Part shown: piece after piece, positions 1-14,845 of the stretch
How the letters are laid out: each line of letters starts with the position of its first letter
Numbering within the stretch: the stretch's first letter is position 1
Assembly: GCA_017979445.1 (NCBI GenBank)
Contig: CM030711.1
Span: 2,170,001-2,234,000, forward strand
Reading direction: 5' to 3'
Source: Akebia trifoliata
Taxonomy: Eukaryota > Streptophyta > Magnoliopsida > Ranunculales > Lardizabalaceae
DNA: 64,000 nucleotides
Translations under genes and position numbers: made by a program
The notes under the pieces: model-generated
What the model saw: the letters and a program-made list of their open reading frames with translations, nothing else
Database searches by the model: none
Told to the model about the DNA's origin: nothing

Positions 1-38
1 TTACCTGTTTAGATGACTTGTGTTGTTATTCTGTGTAG

Positions 39-1652
39 GATAAATGTGATCCAGTTATGACAGCATACAAATTGGTGACAATAGATGCTCCATACTGGGG
101 ATTTGGGTATCGGGTGGAACAAGCTTTGCTTAAAGTATGTATCTTGTGGATCAGCTTTAAACAATACTAAGAGTACCAATAGTGTTGAAGTCTTTTCAAC
201 TTTCTTTTGCAAACTAATTCTTGAGCGTTTATTTGCTATATTTGTAAACGTATATTTTTTTAATCTCGTACTCTGCCAGGTTTGTTAAATCGAGTTAGAG
301 CTTTAAAGCTGTTGCATTCTAATTCATGATATATGAGTGATATAGGCACAAAACTTTCCAACCCATGTATTGGAGGTAGTTATTTTTGTGACTAACTTGC
401 ATATCCCTTTAATAACAAAAAGAAATAACCTGTGTTAGTTAAATAATCCTTCGAGGTAGTCATTTTCGTAAGAGTAGAATTTATCCTTATTATGCACAAT
501 TGTCACTTTTTTCTTTATATAGGTGTAATATTGTCATCCCTGGTATATTTTAATATAACTATGAGAATCCAAGGAATCGTGGAGCATAACACACAAACTC
601 CCATTTTGTCCTCCATCATTTCCCCTTCTTTCTTCTATTCCCTTCTTTTATTTCTCTCTTTTTCTTCCCCAATCTTACTTTTTAATTGTTAAATGCATAC
701 ACTCACAAACATTTATATCTGTAGAACCATCCTAAGAATAACCAGTTGTAATATGTTTGTACCTTCTCATTCTAAAGTTTCCATGATGTTCTTTTGGTAT
801 TTAATTTTGACCTTTTTTTTTTATAACAATAAATGTATTTTTGCAGAGTTGTTTTCTATGATATATATATCAATGAGTCTACTCCATTGGAACAATTCTG
901 ATGCCATATATCTTTCATAGGGTGAAAGGGCACTTTTTCTGGAAAGCCACCGGAATTGTTTTGCTTGGATCGATCAATGGTTTGGAATGACAATGGAACA
1001 GATAAGAGAGCTTGAGCAACAAAGTGACTCTTCATTAAATAAGGTAAGAATATTCTCTCAAGTTCAAAAATATGATGAAAGATTCAGTTGCAACGGGGAA
1101 GTGTTCCTAGTTTGGATAAGTGAAAGTCAATCCTTCTTTTGTAGTTGGCATGTACTAGAGGTGTATTAGTATTACAGTACTGAAAACTATTTTTTTTTTT
1201 TTTAATTTGCATTAATTCTTGTTGCCTGAATACTGCAATTAAACCAGTTCATGTAGTAGTTTTGTTCTGTATGTAAGTATGGTGCAGTGCAACACTATAC
1301 ATACCCGAAATTGGTCCTTTTATTTTTGACTTTTTAAATTGATAAAATTTATCGTAGGGGTTCTGTATTTTTTGGTTTGGTTAAAATGTTTTCAAATTAA
1401 ATGGGGATTTTTTGCTTCACCACAACTAGGTTAGAAATGTATACCGATAAGGGGCCTAGGTGAAACTTGGTACTTACTAATTCCCACTATTGAATATTTG
1501 ATAAAATCAGTCTTTATTGGTTGTAACTTATAACCTTCTTGTGCCAAACACAGAAACTTGGCAGGGCTACTTCGATTCTTAGCGAACACGAGCTCGACCA
1601 GATAAGCTCAAATGGCAGTATGAAGACCTCAGAGCATCTTAATAAGCTCTAG
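39..1652 (+). CDS. Class I phosphatidylinositol transfer protein (PITP-alpha-like), C-terminal part, truncated by window start
   Basis: Three exons are visible: 39-134, 921-1043 and 1554-1652. All have GT-AG borders and all junctions are in phase 0, ending at TAG 1650-1652. They encode 105 residues. The run AYKLVTIDAPYWGFGYRVEQ followed by ERALFLESHRNCFAWIDQW and MTMEQIRELEQQ matches the C-terminus of animal PITP-alpha/beta (AYKLVTVKFKWWG..., then LDKW..LTMDDIRRMEEE). In that family the START-like fold carries one PtdIns or PtdCho between membranes and supplies lipid for phosphoinositide signalling. The animal protein has two adjacent tryptophans in its membrane-docking loop; here the pair is Tyr-Trp. 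The last 30 or so residues (SILSEHELDQISSNGSMK...) are plant-specific. The N-terminal lipid-binding part lies upstream of the window. Family assignment is confident; the exact role is inferred. Confidence 0.88.
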
Positions 1653-3493
1653 ACAGCTCCGAAATGAGCTCCCGCTCCCAACTTCCGAGTCTAGGTACCA
1701 CGTTCTTGTCATTTTGATCCAAATGACAATTATATGATTTTGTCAGAGGATTCAAACTAACATTCGTGATGTTTAGGAACATGGGTCGGATCCCCATAAT
1801 CTGTTGCCAACCCTTTCGCTCGTGATTTCGGAAGATATGGAAGATTTTTTCGTAAATTGGGAATGAATGGCTATGCTAACCATCATTTTTCCCTTAGAAT
1901 GTTTTAGTTGAAGATAGAGCATAATATATATCTATATATATTATTGTATCATTTATTTAAGGTTTCACTATCATTTATTTAAAAACCAATGTTTGTTGCA
2001 ATTTCCTACTTGATGTTGCAGTTGATTGGGAGATGAAAGTTGATATACTTATGGTTGTCAATGGATCGGATTATATATATGAAATCTGATCTGATAATTT
2101 AGGGTCTGGATTGATGATTTAGGTTCCAATGTGGATTGGATCGGTTTATCAAAATTGGACCTTATGTGTTGGATCTGATATGAATCCGATCCAATCTGAA
2201 TCTGATTTAACTTTTATTTGGATTGGGTAGCTCCATTGATAGTCCTACTCCCCACTTGGCATATTGGTTAGTTTAAAAAGTTGACTTGGTGTTTAACTTT
2301 TATAAGAACTAAAATGTCTGATTCATATAAAATGAGATTTTGTGATTAAAGAATCTATTATTCAAATTTATAACAGATAATACTATTTTACTATAAATTT
2401 ATAATTATTAAATCATTTTGGCCAGGAAACCAATTAAAAGAAGAAAAAAAACATAATTCAGATTTAAAAAAAAAAAAAAAATTGGGATAAGGCATAAGAT
2501 GACGATGACTACTTTTCACGATCACAAGTATTCCCTTCTATCACTAGTGTTCGACCGAGGAAAAAATATTACTAATCGAATGGCTTATATGTACCGATCA
2601 AGCTGATTTTTCAGGTGTAATAGGTTCACATTGGGTGGGTCAAAAATTATGATCTCAAAGATCAATACATGACATTGGATTTTAGAATCATGGAAATTCA
2701 ACAACTATACATCGTCAAATTATTTAGAAAAATAATGGTGGGACTCATACTCATCGCAGCATATATATCAAAATGCACCCCACTTAAAATGTAGGAAAAA
2801 AAAAAACCCTAATGGATCCATTTAGTGATCTGTTATCGAACCCATTGAAAATCAATCAGTGACTTATAATCGAATCCGTTCATTTTTTCTTGATAACCTA
2901 TTACTTATAAGGGTGCATTTTGAGAAGGATGGGCAAGAAGTGTGAACCTAAGGTGGGAACACAAAGTCCCAAACTTTTTTTCAATTGTAACTTCTTCAAT
3001 TTCATTTTAAAAAAATATTTACAAAATTATTTATTTTTAAATAATAAAACTATCCCTTATTTTGTAAGTAATTGATTCTTAATTTAAAATGATGGTATAG
3101 TTGCATATTTTAGACCATTAAAAAAAAATATTTTTTAGAAGATATATAATATTCAAACATATCAAAATAAAATTTATGGGATTATTTATTTATTATAGTT
3201 ATCATTTGTATTTATTTTAACCTCATCGGCTAATCCAATTATAATTAGAGTCCTTTTTTTTTTTGTTTTTTTTTTAAATTAATATTTTATTAGCATTTTT
3301 AAATTAATTCCTTGACCTTTGTGTAACATAATTATCCTTTTATTTCATACTTAACTTGTTAGAGGAAGAATTTGTAGTTTTTTAAAAAGTAAGGGTCTAC
3401 TAGAATTTTCTAACTTTAAGGGTGAACAAGTAAATAGTACTTAGTTTTGAGGCCTATCTAGTAATTCGACCAGAAGATGATATACATGTGAAC
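1653..3493. other. Intergenic region between PITP 3' end and RPS23 promoter
   Basis: No coding signal. It holds the 3' UTR of the PITP gene, a short hAT-like inverted-repeat element (2052-2246), and very AT-rich sequence with A/T runs (for example 2466-2480 and 3251-3275). Nothing else recognisable. Confidence 0.6.
2052..2246. mobile_element. Short hAT-like non-autonomous element (MITE)
   Basis: The left end reads TGGTTGTCAATGGATCGGAT. The right end contains ATTGGGTAGCTCCATTGATAG, whose reverse complement resembles the left end. The body is rich in GGATC, GATCT and GAT motifs. Many plant hAT elements end in a GGCAATGGGTCGG-like terminus, so this looks like a decayed member. No clear 8-bp target duplication was found. 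Confidence 0.4.
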
Positions 3494-3542
3494 TATATAA
3501 GATGAGGCGGAGTTAGGGTTTTCTTTCGGTGGCGTAGGGTTT
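3494..3542 (+). promoter_or_regulatory. RPS23 core promoter: TATA box and two telo-boxes
   Basis: TATATAA lies at 3494-3500. It is followed by two TAGGGTTT motifs (3514-3521 and 3535-3542), the reverse complement of the AAACCCTA telo-box. Telo-boxes just downstream of the TATA region are typical of plant ribosomal-protein genes. The ATG is at 3613. Confidence 0.65.
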
Positions 3543-3612
3543 TCGATCGCATTCTTCGTCTTCAGAGCTATCCAGCGTTGTTGCAGTCGAGGAATTTCTC
3601 GTCACAATCACC

Positions 3613-6191
<2,579 letters not shown>

Positions 6192-7981
6192 TTTAGGGTG
6201 TGGAGTTTGTTTGCCCCATTGTCAGTTTTAGATGCTTGATTTGACGATATACGTTTGAAAGTCCAGTTAGAGTGAATTTTATCTACTGTTTTTTGTTCCC
6301 AACTATTATCTGAAGCCTAGGAATTTTGTCTTTTAATGCAAAGAACTAGATCAAATGCTTCTTCGTCAACTTATCAGATATTTGAATTGTGGTTCAAAGG
6401 AGAAATGATGTCTTTTCCGATGTAGTTCTTTAAGTCTTATTGGCCTTTTTTGGGGCTTGAAGAAGCGATCTGGGTAATAGCCAGAATCTTGTCTTTAAGT
6501 TGATCCATGGGTCTAAATCTCAGGCCAAGATCCAATACAAGGTCCACTGGCATCTCAGTCTTGGTGACCCGAATAATGTTGATTGGTTCTATCGAGTTTG
6601 ATCTATCAGTGATAAGAATTTGTAAAAATTGATGAAATTTGAAGCAAGTTAGGGCTAAAACAATGGTTTTCTGGCTGGAGGTTGAAGAAGAGAGAGAGAG
6701 ATTCAATCGGATTGCCTCGATGGCCTGATACCAACTTCAAAGCCCTAAGTCTTAAGAGTCGTGAAAGCGGAAGAAAGATTTAAAATAAAAACTATCTTAA
6801 GTCTTAAGAGTCGTGAAAGCGGAAGAAAGATTTAAAATAAAAACTATCTTTTATGATATGTAAGGTGCATTACTCATTAGTATCCGAAAATCAGTTATTT
6901 ATATTAAAAAACTATCCAAATCCGAAACTTGATATCCAATCATTTGAACACAAATTAATATTTAAATTATGCATTGACACCCCTAATGCTAACCATCCAC
7001 CAAAGATTTAAAGGGTATACTGAATGAATCCCGTTCCCCCAATTAATTCTGTCTGAGAGTCTTATATTTTTTCGCTGCAGTCTAAGAAAATGGTGAGTAT
7101 TTTGCAAATAATTAATAAAGCGGCCGTGTTTTTAATATTTTGTATGGTCAATTTCCTATTTCCATATTCACAAACCTACATACTATTTTTTTTTTCTTTT
7201 ACCGATAAAAAAACAAAAAAAAGCACGTATACTCTAACTCAAGGGCATAAAGTTAAATTCATTAAATTGTCACTGCAACTATTATAAATTACTAAATAAC
7301 GGCCGAGTGTTGAGCATAATGGTCAAGGCCTCCCTACAAAACAAAAAATAAAGGTCTTTTATTCAAACCATCTCGTTGGCCACCCATGTAAATTCATCCC
7401 AGGCTTAATTGGTGGAAAAATCATTTTGCCAGGGGATGGGGGTGGAAAATCATGTTGAAAAATGCATTCCAAGGGAAATGCATACACCTGAAAATTATAT
7501 TTTCCAAGGAAAATCAATTTCTAACCAATTTTCATGCAAAAACATAGACCCTAATGTAAATTACAAGAGCTCCTAATGAACCATATAGAATTTTGTATGG
7601 ATCAGTATCACCCATGCAGCCACACCAATTTAACCCATTTTTTTGTTTGAGAAGTAAAAACTACAACAATTTTTCCTTTTTGTAACCAAAAAAAAAAAAC
7701 ACATACTCTTGTTGCACCGCATTCTTCTTCATGTCCTACATGTTAACGGCTTTTCCTGATTGTTATTGTTGTTGATGAACATAAACCCTGCAAAACAAAT
7801 TAGTATCTATTATTCTTTGATCCACAGCATCTTACAGTCATATTTGACAATCAACAGTAAGAAAACAGAAAAAATTTAAAAAAAATAAAAATCAATGTAG
7901 CTGTCCGGAGACAAATATCAAGATACTCAAAATTGATTTACCTTCAAAAAACAACTGCTCCGAAACTGGTACAACACTAAC
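6192..7981. other. Intergenic region between RPS23 and the convergent gene
   Basis: Contains the RPS23 3' UTR, a perfect 52-bp tandem duplication (6746-6849) and a weak SINE-like stretch near 7305-7400 (TTGAGCATAATGGTCAAGGC then TTATTCAAACC, resembling pol III boxes A and B). On the minus strand TGGTATCAGGCC (6721-6732) resembles an initiator-tRNA primer-binding site, so part of the region may be a worn LTR-element remnant. No gene seen. Confidence 0.45.
6746..6849. repeat. Perfect 52-bp tandem duplication
   Basis: The unit beginning TAAGTCTTAAGAGTCGTGAA occupies 6746-6797 and is repeated base for base at 6798-6849. No divergence is visible, so the duplication is recent or an assembly artefact. 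Confidence 0.9.
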
Positions 7982-10900
7982 TCAACTGACGTCTTTCTGC
8001 ACCCCTTCGACAAAAGGAGATACAGATACCTTCTCCATCGATGATTCTGATGCCAACTCGAAGGACCCACTCCTATTTAAAAAAGAAAGCTTGACTGCCA
8101 AAGGAGTCCTCGTGTTAGGCATAATGTCCGTGCTAATTGGGGAAAGAGAGAGTGGAGTAGGCCTTGTTGAGATCTCTGGTAAATCCTCCTTACAGACATG
8201 AACAAGTTCCCTAGAGTTGGAAAGTGCTAAGTTTAAATCACCAGAATTATCTACATTACTGACATCAAACTGAGGAAGAGAGGAACCCTTCTTCCGAATT
8301 AGTTCTTCCATGTTGAGATCTATGGAACCCACAAGTCTGCTCAAACCATCAACCTGATTCTCAAAACCGAACGAATTTTTTTTTTCATTGCTTTTCTGAT
8401 GCGAATGAATATCATTCTCTAGATGGCCAACACGTATGGGCTTTTCACCGGAATTATTGGATGTGTTTATGTTGTCATGATTACAATCGGTACTTGTACC
8501 AGAAATAAGATCTCCATCTTCGGTGGGAGTGATCTCGATAGTCTCTTTATGGACCAGATTCTCCTCTTTAGTACCCAAGTTAATCGTGAGAGCATCTTGA
8601 CTAACATTCTCAATAGTCACTTTTCTTGCTTCCCTTTTCGTTCCAAGAGACGCACCATTCTGAATTTTTGAAGCTATGACCGGATGATTTTCTCTTGTCC
8701 TTGAAGTGGAAGATACCTTTGGTGGAGCATTTGACCGTTCTTGAGGGGGTGCAGGAGAGGTAGGTCTCATTCTCAAAGTAGAATGTGGCACCCCAACCTG
8801 GTGAGAATCGAATTTTACGCTACTAGTCCCAATTACAGTTCTTGCAGGTTTACCGGGATTTGCTTTAATGGTTACACCATTAAGGTTACAAATTCCAGGC
8901 CTGTTCTTAGGTAAACCACTTGGTACTCCAGGATGAAATTGCAAACCAACACTGGGAGTAGTATCTACCACATTTTTCTGCTGAAAATCAAACAAATATA
9001 ATACTTGCCTTACAAAGCTAATATTCAAAATTACTAAAAAAAAAAAAGGGCTAGTAAGAAAATTGACATTTATATGCAGAATATAATAAAAATAAAACTA
9101 ACCGCATCAAAAAATCCAATCTTTGGCGATGGCATTCTAAGACCCGAAGGTTTAAAGCTTCTAGAAACATTTGTAGATGCAGGATGAGAAGGTATACCGG
9201 ATCCCAAAGAAGCTTTCCTGGAACATTGGCCAGGCAACTTTGTTTCCTGAGTATCATGTTTGACAGAGGGTTGGAAATTTGATGTCTGAGGGGAATCTCT
9301 TTCTAAAGAGAATCCTTTACGAGGAGAACTAATATCAAGGCTTGTCTTTGAACTAATAGAACGTTGGTTGACAGTAGAAGTTGATGAAGATGATTCTGAA
9401 GACCAGCCGTCAATAGAGCTAACGGGTGATATGCTTGAAGTGAGTTTGGGCATGGACATTAAATATGCCGAAATACGAGAATTTCCAGACTCAATTTTAT
9501 TTTGTGGTGAGATCCGTAGGGGAGTTTTGAGGATTGAACCAGAAGCCAGATGAACATTTTTAGAATCAGTTTTGTTTCTAGAAAACTTCAAGGGAGATTT
9601 TCCAGTAGAGTTAGAGGAAGTGCTATTGGTAGCGGACACAGCAGATCCTGAAGTATAAGAAGAAGAAGATTTTGGGGAAGGTGTAGACTTAAGGTTCTCA
9701 CTTGAAACAACCAAACTAGGTTTCTTAGAAACCACCAAATGTTCCCTCCTGCCTGAAACTTCACATTAAGTTTTAGTGAATTTAAGTAAAAAAGACAACT
9801 TAAAAACTTCTTGTATGTACAAGAGAAATTGTGGGAACACTTCTAACCTGTGGCAGTTTTTGTAGTTTTTTCGATTTTGACACGGTTTGCACCCAAAGAT
9901 GACCTCTTGGTTGGTACTGCTGAGATGGGATTAGACCTGCCCAATATTTTTGGTGGCTTGAGTGACATAGGATTCCGCACTCCATGTCTACCAGCCTTCT
10001 TTATTCAATCAACAATTAAATGATGTTAGTGTTACAATATAAAAAGCTGTAAACTTTTGTCCATTACATTTTGCCAATGGGTCGCACTCCAGAAAAGTGT
10101 CTACGTGGCACATATTGATTGGAAAACAAACACGTTGGGCTGCAGCCATATAGAAAAACGGCTTGGTTAGGAGCCCAATGTGTCTTAAACTCCTACCAAA
10201 ACACACCATGTAGACACCACCGTTCTGGATCCTGACACTTTGACAATTAAGAGCACTACCCCCCATGCATCGATCAGGACTATACCTATCTTACCCACTA
10301 CTCAGATGGGCCACTGTCAAAATTATCATATTATGAATTGGATGCCAGCCAGTCCAGTCTGAACGGTCCAGATATGAGACATGTGCATGGTATAACTATA
10401 AGGAAAGATTATTTTTTGGTAATTTATTAATTACATGCCTGTACAGCTTCGGGACGAACAAGAGGCTCCTTTTTGGTATTATCTGAGGCGTGCATATTAA
10501 GACTTTGTCTCTTGGTAGCAACCATGGGCTTCATCTGAGATTTTTGGAGAAGAGAACTTCAGACATTCTTCAAGAAATACCAAAACAGTGTCCATGAATG
10601 ATTTGTCGTCAAGAGATCTCACCTTATTTCGAGAAGCGAGCTCCATCGTCCTTGAAGCTGAAAGAAGAATCATCATTTATAATATATAAAAATCGACTAC
10701 TAGATGCATACAACAAAATTGCAAAGTACATTTGACTGACCAATAATCACAAATTACCACTAAGTACAATTCAGCAGATAAACAGGAGTGGATTCAGAAA
10801 GAACCCTATAGTTAGTTCATAATAATTAACCACACAAGTCAGTTTGTGTATCTCCTTACTGAAGCCTGGCCATGCTTAATTCACACCATATGTTATAATG

Positions 10901-13900
10901 GAAGGGAAGGCAACTGCTTTCATTCTTTTACCTAAAGTGGGCATTTAAGTAGCAATATACTTACAGAGAAGACTTCGCATGCCCGATTCTCCTGATCCAG
11001 CTTTATTACTAGAAGAAGCCACATTGGTTGCTTTACTGGACCTTTGGATGGACGCTCTGATATCTTCAAACAAATCGACCTCTAGACTTTCCAACGTCAA
11101 GTTATCACTATCTAATGTAGAGTTTGACTCTGCAGATCTCCTTATATCTTCTTGAATCCCCGGCAATGCATGCATGTCAGATTTCTTCAATCCCCCATTT
11201 ATGAAAGACAACTCTTCAGGATCGAGGACACCTAACCATGTAGAAAAGATGCTCATGATTATTAACTCATGAGTCACAATATGTACCAAATATATAAAGT
11301 GAGATTTTGGGTTTAAATGTACATTTAGAGCATACCTGCACTTGTAAAGAAGGCACTATCCCATGCTAAACTTTTTCGCAAGTTACACTTGCCATTTTTT
11401 CTTGTTCTTTCTGGTTCTAAGGATTCAAATAACATAGGCTCCTGTACCTTTTGCCTACCAGTTTCCATTGGATTATCTCTTTCGTGAGCATTTCCAACCT
11501 CCTTCAATGCAAAGTAGTCATGATCGTTTTGATTTTCTGAAAATCCTGTAAATTTGAAAACAAGCAGGAATCATATAGGCAGTCAAAAGCATGTTACAAA
11601 GGAAAAATGGTTCTGCAACCATTCAAAAGCAGTAGGAAACAACTTTCTAAACATGACCATCTCTACAAACTCTGGTGCAATTAAGTCATTTTTGTGGCTG
11701 CAGGTTCACCAAAGCAAAGCAAATAACTTGGGAGCATACAACATATATAGTTTTATACTTCAAAGTTTAATTCATCAAACAAAAAGCAAGACATGATTTC
11801 GCTATGACTAACTAAAAAGCATAAAGACCACTATACGAAAATGGAAAAATGGTGGAGAAAAAAGGTGACTAACGAGTCCATGTTCCATCGAAATTCCTAT
11901 ATATCAGCTGAAGTTGTACAAACGCTTTTGTTGCAATCCAACGGATGCAGGGGATTCAATCTAACATAGAGGGAGACCCCATCAAAGGGACTAGTCATCG
12001 TAAGACTCAAGCTGTTTGGATCTTTATAGATAGAGACACGTATAAAGATTAGAGCCAAAAATAAAATAAGTAATGTATATAGCTAGCGACCTTTATGTAA
12101 ATTAAATGTAATGACAGGAGTAACTTTACAACCATAAGGATTATTATGGAAAGATACTACAAAAGAATAGAAGAAAATATATAACACACCCCATAAGGAC
12201 TGAACCTTAGCAAAAAGGCATAAAAAAGGCATGCATCTCCTTTGAATAAAGCAAGAGCCTTTGAACCATTAGCTTGAACATGAAGTGGTCTAGACCATCC
12301 AAATGAGGACTATTTTGACATTAACATTAGGATCGATAAAAGGGGAGCCATAGGCACATATCAACATAATGAGACTAAGCATTTTTTTTGGCATACAAAT
12401 ACCACATCTTGTTATCAAGCTTTAGAACTAAATTGAATTGAGTTATCTAGGCAATTCTTTGATTTCGCAAATCGACGAATTTTGAACAAGAGATTGGACT
12501 CGTATCCAGGAGATGCTTCATTGGAGCCATGTTGTAAGGAGTGAATAATGTCTTAAAGCCAACAATTCCATGGCTCGGGTCCAACATGTCTTGCTACATC
12601 ATTTTATTTTGTTAGATTCTAAATAGATGTTTGGATTGACTTCGAAGAGAACTTTCTACTCCAGCAGAGAACTAGAAGCTTTCTTGGTATTGTTTGGATA
12701 TGGGCTTCTAGCTCCCCACTAGAGCTAGAAGCATCCTTAAGGCCACCAACTCCCCACCAGAGCAGAAGCTCGGAGATAATTCAAGCAAGCCATCAAATTT
12801 TGGACCTCATATTTTTCCAAAAAACTATTTGTGGGTATGTAGGTTGCTTTCAAGTAGGAAAGCAACATTATATGAGTTTGGAGGTATGACCACTTCCTTT
12901 GAGAATTTAGATTGGTTCTCTAAATAATATATGAATATCAAAAGACAGGTCATGGTCGAAATGAATACAACCGAATCAGCAAAGTAACAGAAAAGTTGTG
13001 TATGTGGCTGTCGACTCCCTTTACATCAAAAGTTGGTCAATTCAAGATGTTGGTTCATTGAATAACTTTATATAAACGATATGCTTACGCTAATTAAGTC
13101 AACAAGACCCATTCATCAATGCAAGACTCCAATTATACCCTTGATATAATTTATATATATTACAATAGTAAAGTTGTTGAAATATTTTAGATAATATTGA
13201 GTGGGAGTACGAGTCAAAGTTACACATTAATAAGCCTTGTTGGATCCAAATACAATGTGAACATTGGAATTCAACAACTTCTCCAACCATTTTGGTGGAC
13301 CAAGTTCAAGCCTAGGATAGACAACCTTTGTCGTTTTTTGTTTAATGTGTGCCTTTTGATACCCAAAGGAAAGTCTTTATGTTAATTTGTATTGATTTAT
13401 GTTCTTTTTCCCCTTTTCTAACATCATGTCTTCCAAATCACTAAAGGATAGTCATAATTCTTGCAATTATTCATGTTCCCTTTCATTTACACTTTTGGAG
13501 AAATAAAAAAGACAAGAAACAAACAATCATATTTCTGTCTCTATACACTCCCTTATTTCATATTTTTCTACAATCAATCGAGGGTCAAACACTACGGGAT
13601 CACTATGGATCATGGTTTTGGTAATGCTTGCTAACAGGTCTGTGCGACTGTTAAATCATAAGGGTAGACACTATGAGTCCTAGAAGCACCAAAAAAACAC
13701 CTTTGCAGAGACAGAATCTACCTTAAGGATGGCTAGAATGCATGTCTTGTTCTTCTTTAACCGATAAGTCGGTCGTTCTTACTAACCTCTTTTACCGATT
13801 TTTCCCCTTAGAAGCACTATGAGTCGGTCATTCTTACTAACCTCTTTTAAATAAGGGTAGACACTATGAGTCCTAGAAGCACCAAAAAAACACCTTTGCA

Positions 13901-14845
13901 GGGAGAAAATCTACCTTAAGGATGGCTAGAACACATGTCTTGGTCTTCTTTAACCGATAAGTCGGTCATTCTTACTAACCTCCTTTACAGATTTTTCCTC
14001 TTCATATATCTGAGTTCCAACACTCTTAAGGTGCGTGACTATTTTACATTTAAAATCATGTTCATTATAATTGGGGCATAGTAATTTTCTATTTACTAAA
14101 CTCAAAACATCCATTATAATTTCCAACCAACCCCATTCAAGTACAGGCCTCGTGATTTTCTATCAATTGCATCATGCTGCCTCAGATTTCTCTTCGCCCC
14201 TTTTCACATTGAAGAAAAATAGGGTGTTCAAACAACACTTCTCACCACGAATTAGGATTGATAAACAAATAAATAGAGAAGTAAGCTGCGATTAATTCTT
14301 ATAATTGCTCTTTCCTCAAAAAAAATTACTTAAGAATTACATTTCTCGGATTTTCTACTGATCTGCTGTATTTGGCATGTAGATCGCCAGAGAAATTTTG
14401 ACAGTTTCCCAAGATCACTGAAGACCTGAGAAGTTCTGGAGGGATTATGATTTGCTTCTCCCACAGCATTCATAAACACATAAAGTAAATCAACCAAAAA
14501 AAAAAGATCAACCAAGAATCTGAACAACTTCATCGAAATACCAAACCCTAGAACCAATGAATCTGAACAATTTCATAGAAATAAAAAGCAGAAGAACAGC
14601 ATAATCAACAATTATATATCAAAAAGAACTCCCCAAACCCTAGAACCGATGAATCGATCGAAAACAATAAAATCGCTAAAGCATCGCATCTAATAAAATC
14701 CACTAATCTTTCAAATCAAACAAAATCAAAGTAATCGAGAAAAAGAAGTACCGTTAGGTGAATCTATGAGGCAATCGTCCTCCGACGAGACATCGATGAG
14801 ACGAAGCCTGTCCACATCCATATTCTTCTTCTCTGTATCGTCCAT
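7982..14845 (-). CDS. Conserved plant Ser/Lys-rich protein of unknown function
   Basis: Eight exons on the minus strand: 14845-14752, 11545-11336, 11231-10965, 10657-10623, 10534-10439, 9998-9848, 9752-9103 and 8980-7982. The total is 2502 nt, or 833 residues. The start MDDTEKKNMDVDRLRLIDVS is acidic. Residues about 90-110 carry KSLAWDSAFFTSAGVLDPEE, a motif I recall from an uncharacterised plant-only family. The middle (about 285-500) is Ser-rich and basic with many SP, TP and SPK sites, as in microtubule-associated or cell-cycle substrates. The C-terminus is low-complexity with a few conserved patches (SFLNRSGSFELASESSMEKV). No enzyme domain, signal peptide or membrane segment is visible. 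The intron from exon 5 to exon 6 appears to use a GC donor. Intron 1 is 3.2 kb and holds a tandem duplication. Function unknown; a cytoskeletal role is only a guess. Confidence 0.82.
13657..14005. repeat. Imperfect tandem duplication, about 193-bp period, in intron 1 of the minus-strand gene
   Basis: AGGGTAGACACTATGAGTCC begins at 13661 and again at 13854. The following sequence is shared too (CACCAAAAAAACACCTTTGC, then ACCGATAAGTCGGTC and TTCTTACTAACCTC). A third, partial copy of the last segment sits at about 13811-13850. Confidence 0.85.

Noticed and set aside
12640..12800. Possible MITE in intron 1 of the Ser/Lys-rich gene (TGTTTGGAT and GCTTCTAGCTC blocks)
   Set aside because: Short repeated words but no defined ends or clear inverted arms.
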